Part shown: piece after piece, positions 25,316 through 36,544 of the stretch
How the letters are laid out: each line of letters starts with the position of its first letter
How positions within the stretch are numbered: the stretch's first letter is position 1
Source of the DNA: Brachynemurus nebulosus
Taxonomy: Eukaryota > Arthropoda > Insecta > Neuroptera > Myrmeleontidae
Direction: 5' to 3'
Assembly: GCA_035578155.1 (NCBI GenBank)
Contig: JAPWDM010000012.1
Location: forward strand, 17,271,619 to 17,335,618
DNA: 64,000 nt
The notes under the pieces: model-generated
What the model was told of the DNA's origin: nothing
Databases searched by the model: none
What the model saw: the letters and a program-made list of their open reading frames with translations, nothing else
Made by a program: the position numbers and the translations under genes

Positions 25316-27748
25316 TTATAGATTTAATAAAGGCGATTTGTTTAAATCAATTTGGTCATTCAAGATGACATGGTTTGGATCTTTGTTCAATTTGTTGATT
25401 TCCAGGGCTTCCAAAAAGTTGAGTTTGCGGCCTTTTTTACAAATATGTAATATTTTGGGTTGTTGATCGGGTTTTACCGAATGACCTGTTTCTAGTAGAT
25501 GTAAACCAAAGTTGGAAATGTGTTTCTGGGTAGTGATATGTTCTTTATATCTGGTTTCGAACGTTCGACCAGTCTGACCTATGTAAGACGCGTTACACTC
25601 CGAACAATCTAGACGATAAACTCCACATTTCTTCATGGGGTCGGATTTTTCTTTAGCGTTATAAAGGAAACGGCCAATAGTATGTGTGGAATGATAAGCG
25701 GGATATAGATCAAATTGTAAGAACATGTTGCCTATTTTTTGAGAGATGTTTCCTAGATATGGGAGGGAAATATAATGTTTAGAGTCCGAATTAGTTAGAA
25801 TAGTTGGATAGATTTGTTCTATGGCTAGACTTCTTTGTTTTTTACGGATTAGTTTTTGGATAATGTGTGGAGCAAAACCATTGTTAACTGCTATTTGTTG
25901 TATGATCGATAATTCCTTTTCACGGTCTTTTGGAGATAGCGGGATAGCGAAAGCTCTATGTAGCATAGATCGGTAAGCTGCTATTTTTTGAGAAAATGGA
26001 GTGAGTGAATCAGCGGGGATTGTAGTGTCTGAGAATGTGGGTTTGCGAAAGATTTTATATGAGAATTTTGTGTCTGATCTATTAATAGTTATATCTAGGA
26101 AATTGATGGAATTGTTCGATTCTATTTCTTTGGTAAATTTAATTTGTTTATGAAGACTATTGAGGTATTTTAAATAGTTGTCCAACTGTCTGTCTGTACC
26201 TTTGAAACCGACCAGGATGTCATCAACATATCGAAACCAGAAAATGATATGATTTTTTGAAAGTGGATTATTTATAATAGAATGTTCTAAGTTATCCATG
26301 AAGATGTCTGCCAGAAGGGGGCTGAGGGGGGAGCCCATAGGTAAACCAGAATTTTGTAAATAAACTTGGTTATTAAACATGAAATAATTTTGTTGAAGAC
26401 AAATTTTAAATGAGCTTAAAAGTTCTTTTTGGATATGTGAAGAAATATTTTTGTTGTTTAGAATGTTTTGAATAATCGGGATGCATTCATCAGAAGGAAC
26501 GCTTGGAAACATATTAGACACGTCGAAAGAAACTAATCTGAAAGAACTATGTGAAAGGTGAAGACTATTTAATTTGTTGCAGAGATCGACAGAATTTTTT
26601 ATGGAATATTTGGGTTGAAATTGTGTAATGTTTTTGAAGGATGTATTGAGGTATTCTGAGAGTTTTTTGCAGGGAGCATTTGAGTATGAGACCACTGGTC
26701 TGATAGGATTGTTTTCTTTGTGGAGTTTGATAAGCCCGTATAACTTTGGTGGTTCTGAGTTCATCGGTATGAGGTGGTATTTATCAGTTGATGACAATGG
26801 TAGGAATTTCAAATTTTCAACGTGGCGTTTAATATCTTTAGAAAAGGAATTTGTTGGATCTTTATTTAGTATTTGGACATCGGAACTATTTAAGAAAGAT
26901 AAAATTTTATTGTTATAATCAGTTCTGGATAAAATAACAGAAGTATTACCTTTATCAGCTTTGGTGATGATGAGATTATCTTGATCAATTTTTTGTTTGA
27001 TTGTTTTTAAAGTATGGTTAAAATTTAACTTTGGAAAACGAGTAACTGTGTCAGAGATAAGTTTAGCGATCTGATGTTTCAAACTGTCTGGATTTTCGAT
27101 TAAAGACTGATTTCTCAGAATACCAAGTTCTGAAAAGATAGCGAGGTTTTCTTTACTGATTAACTGGTTGGATGGAGTAAAAGAAAATTTGTTACCTTTG
27201 TTAAGTAGAGCCATTTCATTTTCTGAAAATTCACTATTAGAAAGATTTACAACCCGTGGGGAAAACTGAATATTTGATATTGGTGTAGCACTATTTCTGA
27301 ATGGTTTTAGTTGGTTTTGTTTAAGTTTTGTTAGTTTCTTGACTTGTTGAGTGTATTTTTTATAAATTATGTCACTAACTGCACTATAAATTTTGTCTTC
27401 TAGTAAGTCAAATTCTATCGGATGAAGTTTAAACGAAAGTTCGGAATGTAAAAGTTTTAAATATGTACGAAAACTATCACGCTGAAGGAACCACTTTTTA
27501 TTTTCTTCTTTTAACCACAACACTTTTGCTTTATCTATTGTCTTTTGCGCAGTTACACTAGAATTATTTGATTTTATATTAACGTATTTTGGAGTGAGTT
27601 TATATTTTAAGCACTGATTGTTGAACCAAATGTTTTGTGAGAAAACTTTTTGTTTTAGATGAAAACGGTAGAAATATTTAATTTGTACTGCTTGACTAGC
27701 ACTTTTCAAATAATTAATACTAGACAGGTTTACTTTGTGAAAATCCAT
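25316..27748 (-). CDS. Penelope-like reverse transcriptase with GIY-YIG endonuclease
   Basis: This intact 810-aa ORF encodes the whole protein expected for an endonuclease-bearing Penelope-like element, which copies its RNA into DNA at a nicked chromosomal target. Visible motifs are KADKGN (~263-268), PKLYGLIKLHK (~334-344), RPVVSYSNAPC (~350-360), motif A FDVSNMFPS with Asp409, GLPMGSPLSPLLADIF (~468-483) and the catalytic YVDD at 507-510. The C-terminus has a GIY-YIG nuclease: GVY at 709-711, YIG at 722-724, TGRTFETRYKEH with the conserved arginine and histidine at ~726-737, and a likely catalytic Glu at ~780. A DCSEC pair of cysteines (~714-718) sits between GVY and YIG, as in this family. 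ATG at 27748 lies just downstream of a hammerhead-like motif in the terminal repeat. No stop or frameshift is present, so the copy may be active. Confidence 0.95.
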   Translation of the reverse strand: MDFHKVNLSSINYLKSASQAVQIKYFYRFHLKQKVFSQNIWFNNQCLKYKLTPKYVNIKSNNSSVTAQKTIDKAKVLWLKEENKKWFLQRDSFRTYLKLLHSELSFKLHPIEFDLLEDKIYSAVSDIIYKKYTQQVKKLTKLKQNQLKPFRNSATPISNIQFSPRVVNLSNSEFSENEMALLNKGNKFSFTPSNQLISKENLAIFSELGILRNQSLIENPDSLKHQIAKLISDTVTRFPKLNFNHTLKTIKQKIDQDNLIITKADKGNTSVILSRTDYNNKILSFLNSSDVQILNKDPTNSFSKDIKRHVENLKFLPLSSTDKYHLIPMNSEPPKLYGLIKLHKENNPIRPVVSYSNAPCKKLSEYLNTSFKNITQFQPKYSIKNSVDLCNKLNSLHLSHSSFRLVSFDVSNMFPSVPSDECIPIIQNILNNKNISSHIQKELLSSFKICLQQNYFMFNNQVYLQNSGLPMGSPLSPLLADIFMDNLEHSIINNPLSKNHIIFWFRYVDDILVGFKGTDRQLDNYLKYLNSLHKQIKFTKEIESNNSINFLDITINRSDTKFSYKIFRKPTFSDTTIPADSLTPFSQKIAAYRSMLHRAFAIPLSPKDREKELSIIQQIAVNNGFAPHIIQKLIRKKQRSLAIEQIYPTILTNSDSKHYISLPYLGNISQKIGNMFLQFDLYPAYHSTHTIGRFLYNAKEKSDPMKKCGVYRLDCSECNASYIGQTGRTFETRYKEHITTQKHISNFGLHLLETGHSVKPDQQPKILHICKKGRKLNFLEALEINKLNKDPNHVILNDQIDLNKSPLLNL

Positions 27749-27805
27749 ATTAAATATGGTATCGTTGCTTTGTCACTTTTCACAGCAAAATAAATAACAG
27801 AAAAA

Positions 27806-27843
27806 CACGAGTCGACTTTCGGCTTTTACACCATCATCAGGTG
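27806..27843 (-). ncRNA. Hammerhead-ribozyme-like motif upstream of the RT ORF
   Basis: It has the same 38-nt sequence as the downstream motif and lies 58-95 nt before the RT start codon on the coding strand. Predicted self-cleavage after the C that follows AGUCGACU would set a defined 5' end for the element RNA. It occurs at the junction where the inverted partial copy begins. Confidence 0.55.
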
Positions 27844-28549
27844 AAAAACTTAAAAACACTCACTCCATTTTCTCAAAAAATAGCAGCTTACCGATCTATG
27901 CTACATAGAGCTTTCGCTATCCCGCTATCTCCAAAAGACCGTGAAAAGGAATTATCGATCATACAACAAATAGCAGTTAACAATGGTTTTGCTCCACACA
28001 TTATCCAAAAACTAATCCGTAAAAAACAAAGAAGTCTAGCCATAGAACAAATCTATCCAACTATTCTAACTAATTCGGACTCTAAACATTATATTTCCCT
28101 CCCATATCTAGGAAACATCTCTCAAAAAAATAGGCAACATGTTCTTACAATTTGATCTATATCCCGCTTATCATTCCACACATACTATTGGCCGTTTCCT
28201 TTATAACGCTAAAGAAAAATCCGACCCCATGAAGAAATGTGGAGTTTATCGTCTAGATTGTTCTGAGTGTAACGCGTCTTACATAGGTCAGACTGGTCGA
28301 ACGTTCGAAACCAGATATAAAGAACATATCACTACCCAGAAACACATTTCCAACTTTGGTTTACATCTACTAGAAACAGGTCATTCGGTAAAACCCGATC
28401 AACAACCCAAAATATTACATATTTGTAAAAAAGGCCGCAAACTCAACATTTTGGAAGCCCTGGAAATCAACAAATTGAACAAAGATCCAAACCATGTCAT
28501 CTTGAATGACCAAATTGATTTAAACAAATCGCCTTTATTAAATCTATAA
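27841..28549 (+). pseudogene. Inverted partial copy of the Penelope C-terminus, frameshifted
   Basis: From TPFSQKIAAYRS onwards the plus strand encodes residues ~583-810 of the Penelope protein, reading 27856-28125 in one frame and 28139-28549 in another. The break is an extra A in a homopolymer near 28125 (7 A against 6 in the intact copy), just before NMFLQFDL. One further substitution, N to I in the KLN(F/I)LEAL stretch, is visible. The GIY-YIG domain is complete but separated from any RT, so this copy is not a separate gene; it is the LTR-like repeat of the element. Confidence 0.85.
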
Positions 28550-28899
28550 CACGGTGCATCTCACGTTTTGTTTTCGAATAGTTTAGTTGATAGGACCCAT
28601 TTTAAAAAATTTTATCCATTCCTGGTAATTAATATTTAAATAGTCTTTTTACAATATTTTTGATTTTACTTCATTTAACAAACCTTTTAGTTTAACAAAA
28701 GCAGCTACCTGCTGGGTGTAACCCCTCGTGCATATCAACAGACAGATGTCTGTATGATTTCCTTTGTTTCTGGTAATTGTCGTTCGCCGCTGTTTTCACG
28801 TGTCTGGTTTTCCCCAGTGTGCTCCGGTCAATTTAATAATATTGGACCTAACCAGTTTTTAAAAATAAATTTCGCTGTAAACTACCTTTGCAAACAATA

Positions 28900-28960
28900 C
28901 AAAAATTTTTAATTTTATTGTATACTGTGATTGTATCTGTCTCTGTCTCTGTCTCTAGCA
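28900..28960. repeat. TCTGTC microsatellite in Penelope 3' UTR
   Basis: A short TCTCTG/TCTGTC tract at 28936-28959 is mirrored as GACAGA repeats at 24909-24930 in the other copy. It is part of the element, not an independent feature. Confidence 0.6.
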
Positions 28961-29040
28961 TCCCCCACCAATGCATTATTTGCTCCGATCTATATTATAA
29001 ATAGTTTTCGCCAAAAAGAGCAATTTTTAGTTAAGTTTTT

Positions 29041-29078
29041 CACCTGATGATGGTGTAAAAGCCGAAAGTCGACTCGTG
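29041..29078 (+). ncRNA. Hammerhead-ribozyme-like motif in the inverted copy
   Basis: This is the plus-strand counterpart of the other two motifs, base-for-base identical over 38 nt. It is followed about 55 nt later by the first codons of the Penelope ORF (ATGGATTTTCACAAAG at ~29136), which are truncated at the target duplication. Confidence 0.55.
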
Positions 29079-29189
29079 TTTTTCTGTTATTTATTTTGCT
29101 GTGAAAAGTGACAAAGCAACGATACCATATTTAATATGGATTTTCACAAAGTAAACCTGTCTAGTATTAATTATTTGTAAAATTTTATT

Positions 29190-29320
29190 GCGTTTTAGCG
29201 AATTTCCAAAACTGGAAATTCAGCTTTTACGCCAGGTGTCATGGTGCGACCTAAGCCCGAGACCATATCAGAAATATGTTTTGAGGTCCCTAGAATACGA
29301 AAATGATATTCACTAAAATT

Positions 29321-29351
<31 letters not shown>

Positions 29352-32300
29352 CCGCGCGATAACTCTCGAACGAAACATTTAATGCTTATGAAATTTTGTG
29401 TGCGAATTCGATTTTCCAAATCGTTGGATGAGTTCGTTAGCCAGACACGTCGGATGCCCAGAAGTAGGTTTTCCGGGCGTTTTTTGTCAACAAAATGAGT
29501 TTTTTGCCAGAATTAAGCAATTTTTCAAATTTTTTTTTACACTAAGCCATTGTAAAAGGTAAAATGAAAAAAAAATGTTTTTATACCGTTGCTCTAAATT
29601 ACTTACTTTTCGAGAAAAACTAGGAAATATGTCGTTCTCCATTTCACTCGCACTCGCATTCTTTTTTTTTCTGTCTCATTTTTTGCGAGCTAAATTCGAA
29701 AAAAACCGCTTTATAAGTAGCGTGTCATGATTTTTTTAATCCAATTTAACGATTCGGCTATATTCTATTTCTCTGTCAGTTAAATGTTTTTATAATGTAT
29801 CTCTGTTCCATTTTTTTTTACAAAAAAAATCCCGACGATATCTGTTATGTGATATGATCAGAATTTAGATTATATTTACACCTTCCTAAAATTAATAAGA
29901 GTTTGCTTCAATCGTATAAAAATTACGTTAAATCATATTCAAACAATAATATTTTTACGTAATTTTCTATCCAATTGACAATACAGTTATGATTAGAATT
30001 GTATAATCAGAGCATTCTAATATTAAATAATTTTGCACATTCAATTTTTTTTTTTAACAAAGAAAAATTTTTTTAAATTTTGACACATTCTTTTATGAAA
30101 TTTCGATTAAGAAATATTAAAAAATTTTAAAGTGAATCATTTAAAAAGAGTTAAAAATAAATTAAAAAGGAAACATTTCTCTATTTTAACATATTTGTAA
30201 AGAAAATTTTACAGTTTACTTACAGTTTTTTGAAAAAATGTAATAACATTTTTACATACAATAAAGATTATATTTGAACGGTAGGAAATCCACAAATTTT
30301 TTTTTATTTCTTTAATTAATTATTAAATTTGGTTTTAGAAGAAAATCTTCGTCTAATTCGCTCCAAGCCGAAAGTATAGCCACTAATAAGGACATTCCAC
30401 TGTTAAAATAAATGGAAAATATATTGAAATTTATTTAATGAAAGCCATTCATACACATTTTTAAAATATCCTTTTGAATTATATAACAAATAAAATCTGT
30501 GTAAAAAAATCTAATTGACGTGTTTTTTCTCAATTTGCTAATATTAAGTAAGGCTCGTTAATTAGGGAGTGATTGTGTCAAAATTTTAATATAAAATATG
30601 GTAATTTTAACCCTCTTTAAAAGAACATTTCGATTTTAACAATAAAAAAATTTTAAAAAGTGTTTTCGTTTTTCCCGGATTACCAAAAACTGTTCATAGG
30701 CATATCTGTGACTAAAGTTGCCTCCCTTTCTTAAGAAAATAAAGTATTTTTAAAATTTTGTGCAAAAGAATAAAACACAATTAACGAAAAAAAAGTACGC
30801 GTTTCCATATTTTTAAGATTTTGTAGTATAAGAAAATCCTTATAAATTCATCATATCTGTTATTGCATTTACTAGCTTTTACGCAATTTAATAAACAGTA
30901 TCGTTTTGATTTTTTAAACTCATTTAAGACATTTATTGTTAGTGAGACATATTTGAATTATTTTCCTAACTAATAAATTAAATTCTGTAGACTGATGTTT
31001 TTGTAGGTAAAAAAAATTCTAGGTAACGTCTGTATGAGACAAAAGTCTGAAAATGGACGTAGAATCTCACTGTTATTAATTATTATGTCTTAGTCTTTTG
31101 AAAAATTATTTTTTGAACTAAAATAAGAATAGGAGGAATATAAACTTAGGGGTAAACGACAGGAGTATATAAACTTTATTTTAGATTCTACGTTTATTTT
31201 TACAGAAAATCATCAAGTACCTATTATTTCTTTTTTGAATGTATAAATACAAAAAGTTCGAAATTATTTTATATTAGAATTTCAATTTTGGTCGACCCTA
31301 CGGGTTGTCCCCATTTACTCTTTTCTCGTCTCTTTTGACCCCAATTTTTCATAGAGAAGAAATTATACGATTTTTGTTAATTTTTCAAAAACCACCGATA
31401 TTTTTAAATTTTTTTGGATACTGCTGATAAAGTGACCATCTTCGCGTAAATTTTTAATATATTAAAGATTAGGTACTCATAAAATAAATACAAAAAAATA
31501 CGGTGTGAAGTCTGAATGCGTACCTATTCATCCTTGTCTACGGTAGCACATTTTTTATTGACATAAATATTAGAAACGCAGGAAAAGAGACCAGGAATCA
31601 ACATAGAAGTGGATTATGGTACGATATATTTTCTGAAAAAAGTGCTTAGGACCAAAGTTATAGAGTTCAAAGTGATGCTTTTGATGATGACTTTGAAGTT
31701 GACCTTGAGGTCAATTTCCAAAGTCATTTGAAAATCATTTAATATTTTTCAAAAGGAGTAGTTTACTTTTCATCCCTAAATGGTTCAAAGTATATTCGAA
31801 CGAATTTCACATGCAAGATAGAAAATAAGTGATCAAGAAGTAATTTTGAAAAATACTTGCTCAATCGCAATCGGAAAAATAATAGTTAATCATATGTTGA
31901 ATTGAATTCCTAATATGATAACTATAGAGTAGCAATAAAAATTTTAAAAAATTTTGAAAATTTCTAATATAACATAAAGTTAATGTTTAACTTACAATTG
32001 GAGTGATATTAAATCTTTTCTTAACTTTACTTCTAAAATTACTTACAAAAATGTTTTCTTCTAATTTTTTCTATAAATTTGCGCCTATTTTTTCATTTCG
32101 TCAGGTTTTTATTTTTTTTATTTTAGAAAAATAACGCAACAAATCAATTTTGAAGATAGATTGAGTCAATACATGAAATTACTGCTTATAAGTACAGGAT
32201 ATGGTCAAAGTTCGGCAATGGCTAATCATTTTCAACTGACCTTGAAAATCGATTTCAGGGTCACTATCAAGTGCATCGCTTTAAATTCTACAAATCTGGT

Positions 32301-33177
32301 ACTCAGCCCTTTTTTCAGAAAATATGTCGTTTCAAAAATATTTAGCTATAACTGTTTTCATCTACAGAGGTTGAATGGTGTTTTCTACCCCTAAAAAGCG
32401 TATTTAGCCGAAATAAAAAAACACGTATTTAATATTTTTCGCTGTTTAATAAGTATGTTAAGTTTCATTCAAATTGGCAAGTATTAGTTGGGTAGTGTTA
32501 TTTGTCAGAATGTTTTGCCGATCTAGTTTTTTCAATATTTCTTTGCTCGTTTTCAGAATTTGTATTTTAATTTCTACGGACAAATAACTCATTCTTTTCT
32601 TCGATTTTAGTAACTTTTATTTGCTGATGTTGACCATTACTTGATCGAAACATATCAAATATTTTTCAATGATTTTTTTAGCGAATGTCGAAAATTTTGA
32701 AAATTTTTTCACCGTTAGTAAGTTAAAGTATTTGAATTCATTAAGTAATTAAATGATGTCCACAAGAACCTTACGAACTACCATAAGTTATATGAGATCC
32801 CTAGGACCCGTTTTTTACTGTTAGGATAAACTCTTTACTAAAATTATTTTAGATGAATAAAGGTTATGTTGTATGATTTCCGCCAGGGTTTACTGTTCCC
32901 ATTATTGTAAAAAATAAACTAACCGACCGATTTTGAAAATTTTTTCACTGTTAGAGAACTAAATTATTTTAGATGGATACAACTATGCTGCACAAAGTCC
33001 GTTCGGGTTCTTGGGTTCCAAAAATATCAAAACTAATTACCCAGCCGATTTTAAAAAATCTTTTACTCTTAGAAAGCTAAACTATTTTAAATAGGTACAG
33101 TTCTTAGATGAGATCCGCCAGTCCCCAAAATTTGGAAATTCGCTATGTTATGCAGATGCTGCGACAGGGGTATTTTA
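29190..33177 (+). mobile_element. Copy C, full 4-kb Tc1-related non-autonomous element
   Basis: It begins TTTTAGCGAATTTCCAAAAC just outside the Penelope target duplication, so Penelope inserted next to its left end. It ends ggaaattcgct plus the ~30-bp tail to gacaggggta at ~33173. It is nearly identical to copy B in reverse orientation over 4 kb, including the (TA)n run at 29320-29347. I see no transposase. The 77-codon frame at 32161-32394 is conserved with copies A and B, but only as DNA: its start is TTG and it has no domain. Confidence 0.75.
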
Positions 33178-34178
33178 GTCTTGTTCAGTATACTTGTAGT
33201 TTTCGTACTAGTCTTTTCATTACGCCCAGAAATGTAAGACACGAACACTGCCTCTGTCTATATTAAAATCTATTATTACTTTATGAATTTTAAATCTTTG
33301 CCAATGAATTTCGATGTTCACGTTGAAATGTTATACGCATTTCATCGGGTTCAATCAAAATCATTAATATGAAATGTTAATGTGAATTGTTGCGTTTACG
33401 CTCTATAATTAACTCTAACAATACAAAATACACATAATCCAGATAATATAATACACTTACTTATGAATATTATGTAATATTTGTTGTTTCAATATAGGTA
33501 CTGCCTATTATAATGCTATGCGTACTGTTATTATTAACAGTATCAATAATAAGTACTCATAATAATTAAATATGTATAATGAAGAATTTCCAATGTAAAT
33601 GGTCTTCAAAGTCAGGCAAAATCTTTTATTTCCATAATAAAATTGTAGGCTATCGGCACAGAACATTTTAAAAGCAGTCTACATATAAAAATCTGTCATT
33701 CGTAAGGTGTAATTTACACCGTTTCTGATTTAGTCTGTTACTGTTCATCACATCGTTCACATCGTTCTTATGTCATTATTTTTTTAATCAATTCGTAAAA
33801 TTTGAACAGAAAAAAATATGAAGTGTGGTCGTATTTAAGTGTAAAAATTCTATTGAACAAAAAAATTCTCAAAATAAAGGGATATCTTTCTTGAAATAAA
33901 TAAATTTATTTTTAATTGTTGGTTGTCTGTTAGAAAGGGCGGCCATGATAGTAGGTATACCATATATATGCAAGGTACCAGTTATACATACATATTACAT
34001 TAACACATTCGCATGTTTGTGTAGATACCATGATGTGTTTTGTTGTATGTATCATAATCGTTTGATAAGGGTAGCGGTAGGAGTAGTTATGAAATAGAAA
34101 ATTGGGATCTATACCGCGCGTTCATAAAGTTCCAGAACAGTTGAAAATCTCAGTTAATATTGACTTTATCGAAAAATA
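33178..34178. other. AT-rich spacer, nothing recognised
   Basis: No ORF with a domain, no inverted repeat of note and no RNA gene were found. Confidence 0.45.
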
Positions 34179-34491
34179 ACCCGGACAAAAGTTTCATGGG
34201 AAGAAATGAGGAACTAGAAAATGACTTCGAATTTGATCTTGAACATCACCTAGACCAAAATTTGGAGGTCAACTTTGTTTTTTCAAATGTAAACCCCTAT
34301 TTTTGACCTCGGAGTCGGAAAGAGTGGGAAATTCTACGTTCAAAACCATATTCATACTTTATATCCCAAGGTCGTGTGAAGGTCATAAAAACGAAAAAAA
34401 TATGTTGGTTTTCAAGATACTGGTTGGTCAAAGTCAAATTCGAGGTCAGTTTCTAGTTCCTCATTTCTTCCCATGAAACTTTTGTCCGGGT
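34179..34491. mobile_element. Foldback MITE with ~70-bp arms
   Basis: The left arm ACCCGGACAAAAGTTTCATG (34179 on) is repeated inverted at the right end (to 34491). The arms pair through gggaagaaatgaggaactagaaa and tcgaatttga with few mismatches. The interior contains gacctcgga and aggtcataaa words. The element is 313 bp with no coding content; no clear target duplication is visible, so the superfamily is open. Confidence 0.7.
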
Positions 34492-34950
34492 ATACCTATG
34501 GCTCTCGGTGTTCTTCCTACCCCTACTACCATTATGCTATTTACCATCAAGCCACCTAATTTTGCCATAATTTTCGATTCAATTACTTTAGTTTCATTTA
34601 ACTATTTTAATCCAACACAATGATGCAAATCTTTGGTTTAACTTAAAAATAAAATGCTCCTTTAACTTTTTTGCCAAGCTTACAAAAAAGGAATAGAATT
34701 AATTTTTCGAGCAGCTTTACGTGCTTAATTTTGGTAAAAATTAAAAGAGAAACTTCGAAAATTATAAAGTTAAATAAATATAAAAGTTAAATAATTTTGT
34801 TTTCTCCAAATCAAGTTTCGTGAAAGTAATCTTAATTAGGGTAATTGCGTGAATTAAAGTAATTTAAATGTGAACTTTTTATTTTGCTTATCAAAATTAC
34901 AAAATTCTTTCTTTAGAAACATGACTGATTTGACGGGAGCCTTTTTTCTA
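34492..34950. other. AT-rich spacer
   Basis: Nothing recognised. Confidence 0.4.
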
Positions 34951-35335
34951 CTACTCTTTAATGTTTAATTTTGGTACAAATAAACACAGGGCCCTGAAGA
35001 GAAATGGCGAGCCTCGGAAACAAAGCCCAGTTATTAAATTTCTCCCCCCCCAAAAAAAAGCTCGTTTTACCTTTTCTCGACCCCCGAGACCAACGAGAGG
35101 GTGGAGTAGCCGGGGTTTTAGCCCTGGGGACCGAGCTTTAAGAAGAGGTCCGTAGCTATTGACACGAGGCACGGAGAAAAGCCTAAGGCGCTTATTTTTA
35201 CTCGCCAGCTATCCTTTTGGGTAAAAAATTAAAACATGAAACCGACAGCTACGGGCCCTCTTTGCCTGACCGCGCCCTCGAGCTGCAACCTCGGCTACCC
35301 TACCCTCCCGTTGGGTCTGAATAAACAAAAAAATT
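34951..35335. repeat. GC-rich foldback repeat island
   Basis: This is an unusually GC-rich patch for the window. The segment ~35088-35158 (aacgagagggtggagtagcc ... gtccgtagct) pairs imperfectly with ~35263-35333 (agctacgggccctc ... cctcccgttgg). A related scrap (ccggggttttaattccgaga, rich in G before it) is at 61068-61125. The overlapping frames at 34951-35172 (-) and 34961-35155 (+) are opposite-strand shadows of one another with no domain. Confidence 0.45.
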
Positions 35336-36144
35336 TGTTGGCAATGTCAAAATTTAAAAAAAATTCTCTTCAAACTTTCTGGGAGTGATTTGAATTTGAA
35401 GGGTTTACATTTATAAAATACGGCTTTATTTTGCCCTGTGAGACCACGTACGTTGGTAATATGTATCCCCATCATGTAAACGCTCTACCTGGATGTTTAC
35501 ATATGTATATACATACATACATGTTACTAATTGTATGTCTATACACAAGATCTTTGGGCACACACTCTTTACAATTAATTGAATTTAAATTAATAACGTT
35601 AACAATATTAATTGACTGTTAATATATGCTGAGTTACGTTTGTCTATTATATTGTATATTTGCGATCATATTGTCATAACCATATTGTTGTATAGGAGGT
35701 GTTCCCCGCCATGGATGCCATATGTACCTAGTTGAAACTGGGAACGACATTACAAGAGTACGCTTTGTTATACATATTATACAAGGTGAACCGTAATGAC
35801 TGCCCCAAATTAAAACTGATGATAGGCCACAAAAAGTTGAATAAAAAATCTTAATACCATTTTTTTATGGTGCTTAGTTTCCGAAAAATTAATTTTCAAA
35901 ATTCGAGGCCACTGGTTTAGAACCACTGGTCTAACCGTTTTAGCATGTATACAAATACACTGGTTTATGTGTCTGTATGTGTGATGTGATGGTTACTGAT
36001 TAGTTATTACTTATTACCGTATTTGTTTACATAATATCAATACATACCATATGACTTTCAAATTTGTGGGATTACCCGAAAGCACACTCACATGATGTGA
36101 CGACAGATACCATAGATATGTACCATTTGTATTCAAATGTTGAC

Positions 36145-36460
36145 AGTAGTAGTTTTTTAAGAGTTTGGGAACCACCATCCCACCATCCGACTTTTTGAGC
36201 GACCTCGGATGGAGGCAAAACTACCAAGGCGGTTCTAGAAGCCTCCGGCGGTGGGTGGAGCAAAATTTTTTTCTAGCCTAGCGGAACTTGATCCAGCCTA
36301 AGAGAACCTAAGGAAATTTGGTGTAACCTAACAGATTGTTTCTAACCTAAGAATTCCTTAATAGATGGCGCAGCCACCTTCGAGCCCTGTAAATTCCCTA
36401 ATAGATGACGCAGTCACCTTTGATAGCGTTGCTGGTCTGGATTCCTGTGTGTAAGTTTGA
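36145..36460 (+). repeat. Left terminal region of the palindromic element
   Basis: This region is less AT-rich than its surroundings. An imperfect direct repeat (aattccttaatagatggcgc and aattccctaatagatgacgc, each followed by agycacctty) lies at 36351-36425. Five CCTA words (gcctagcgg, gcctaag, acctaagg, acctaacag, acctaag) lie at 36274-36345. The exact inverse occupies 47384-47699. In protein-primed linear genomes such terminal regions act as replication origins; that role here is inference. Confidence 0.6.
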
Positions 36461-36544
36461 AAAATTGTCAACAGATGGCATCGAAAACCTTTTTTTTGAT
36501 AGTTAAACTAGCCATTAAAAGATGGCCTTGCTTTCATAATTTTA

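Larger units (their letters stand above)
24721..29187 (-). mobile_element. Penelope-like retroelement insertion with inverted partial second copy
   Basis: A 13-bp direct repeat TTGTAAAATTTTA flanks the insertion at 24721-24733 and 29175-29187. On the minus strand it contains a hammerhead-like motif (27843-27806), the 810-codon ORF (27748-25316), a 3' UTR and another hammerhead-like motif (24824-24787). On the plus strand a partial copy follows head-to-head: the last ~236 codons, the 3' UTR, a hammerhead-like motif (29041-29078), and then the first ~14 codons of the ORF, cut at the target duplication. Inverted or tandem, truncated, LTR-like partial copies are characteristic of Penelope-like elements. 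Near-identity of the copies suggests recent insertion. Confidence 0.9.

Noticed and set aside
26628..26918. 96-codon plus-strand frame
   Set aside because: Antisense shadow of the Penelope RT ORF.
32161..32394. 77-codon frame conserved in three copies (also 1080-1313 and 4470-4703)
   Set aside because: It starts at TTG, has no domain, and is conserved no better than the surrounding repeat DNA.
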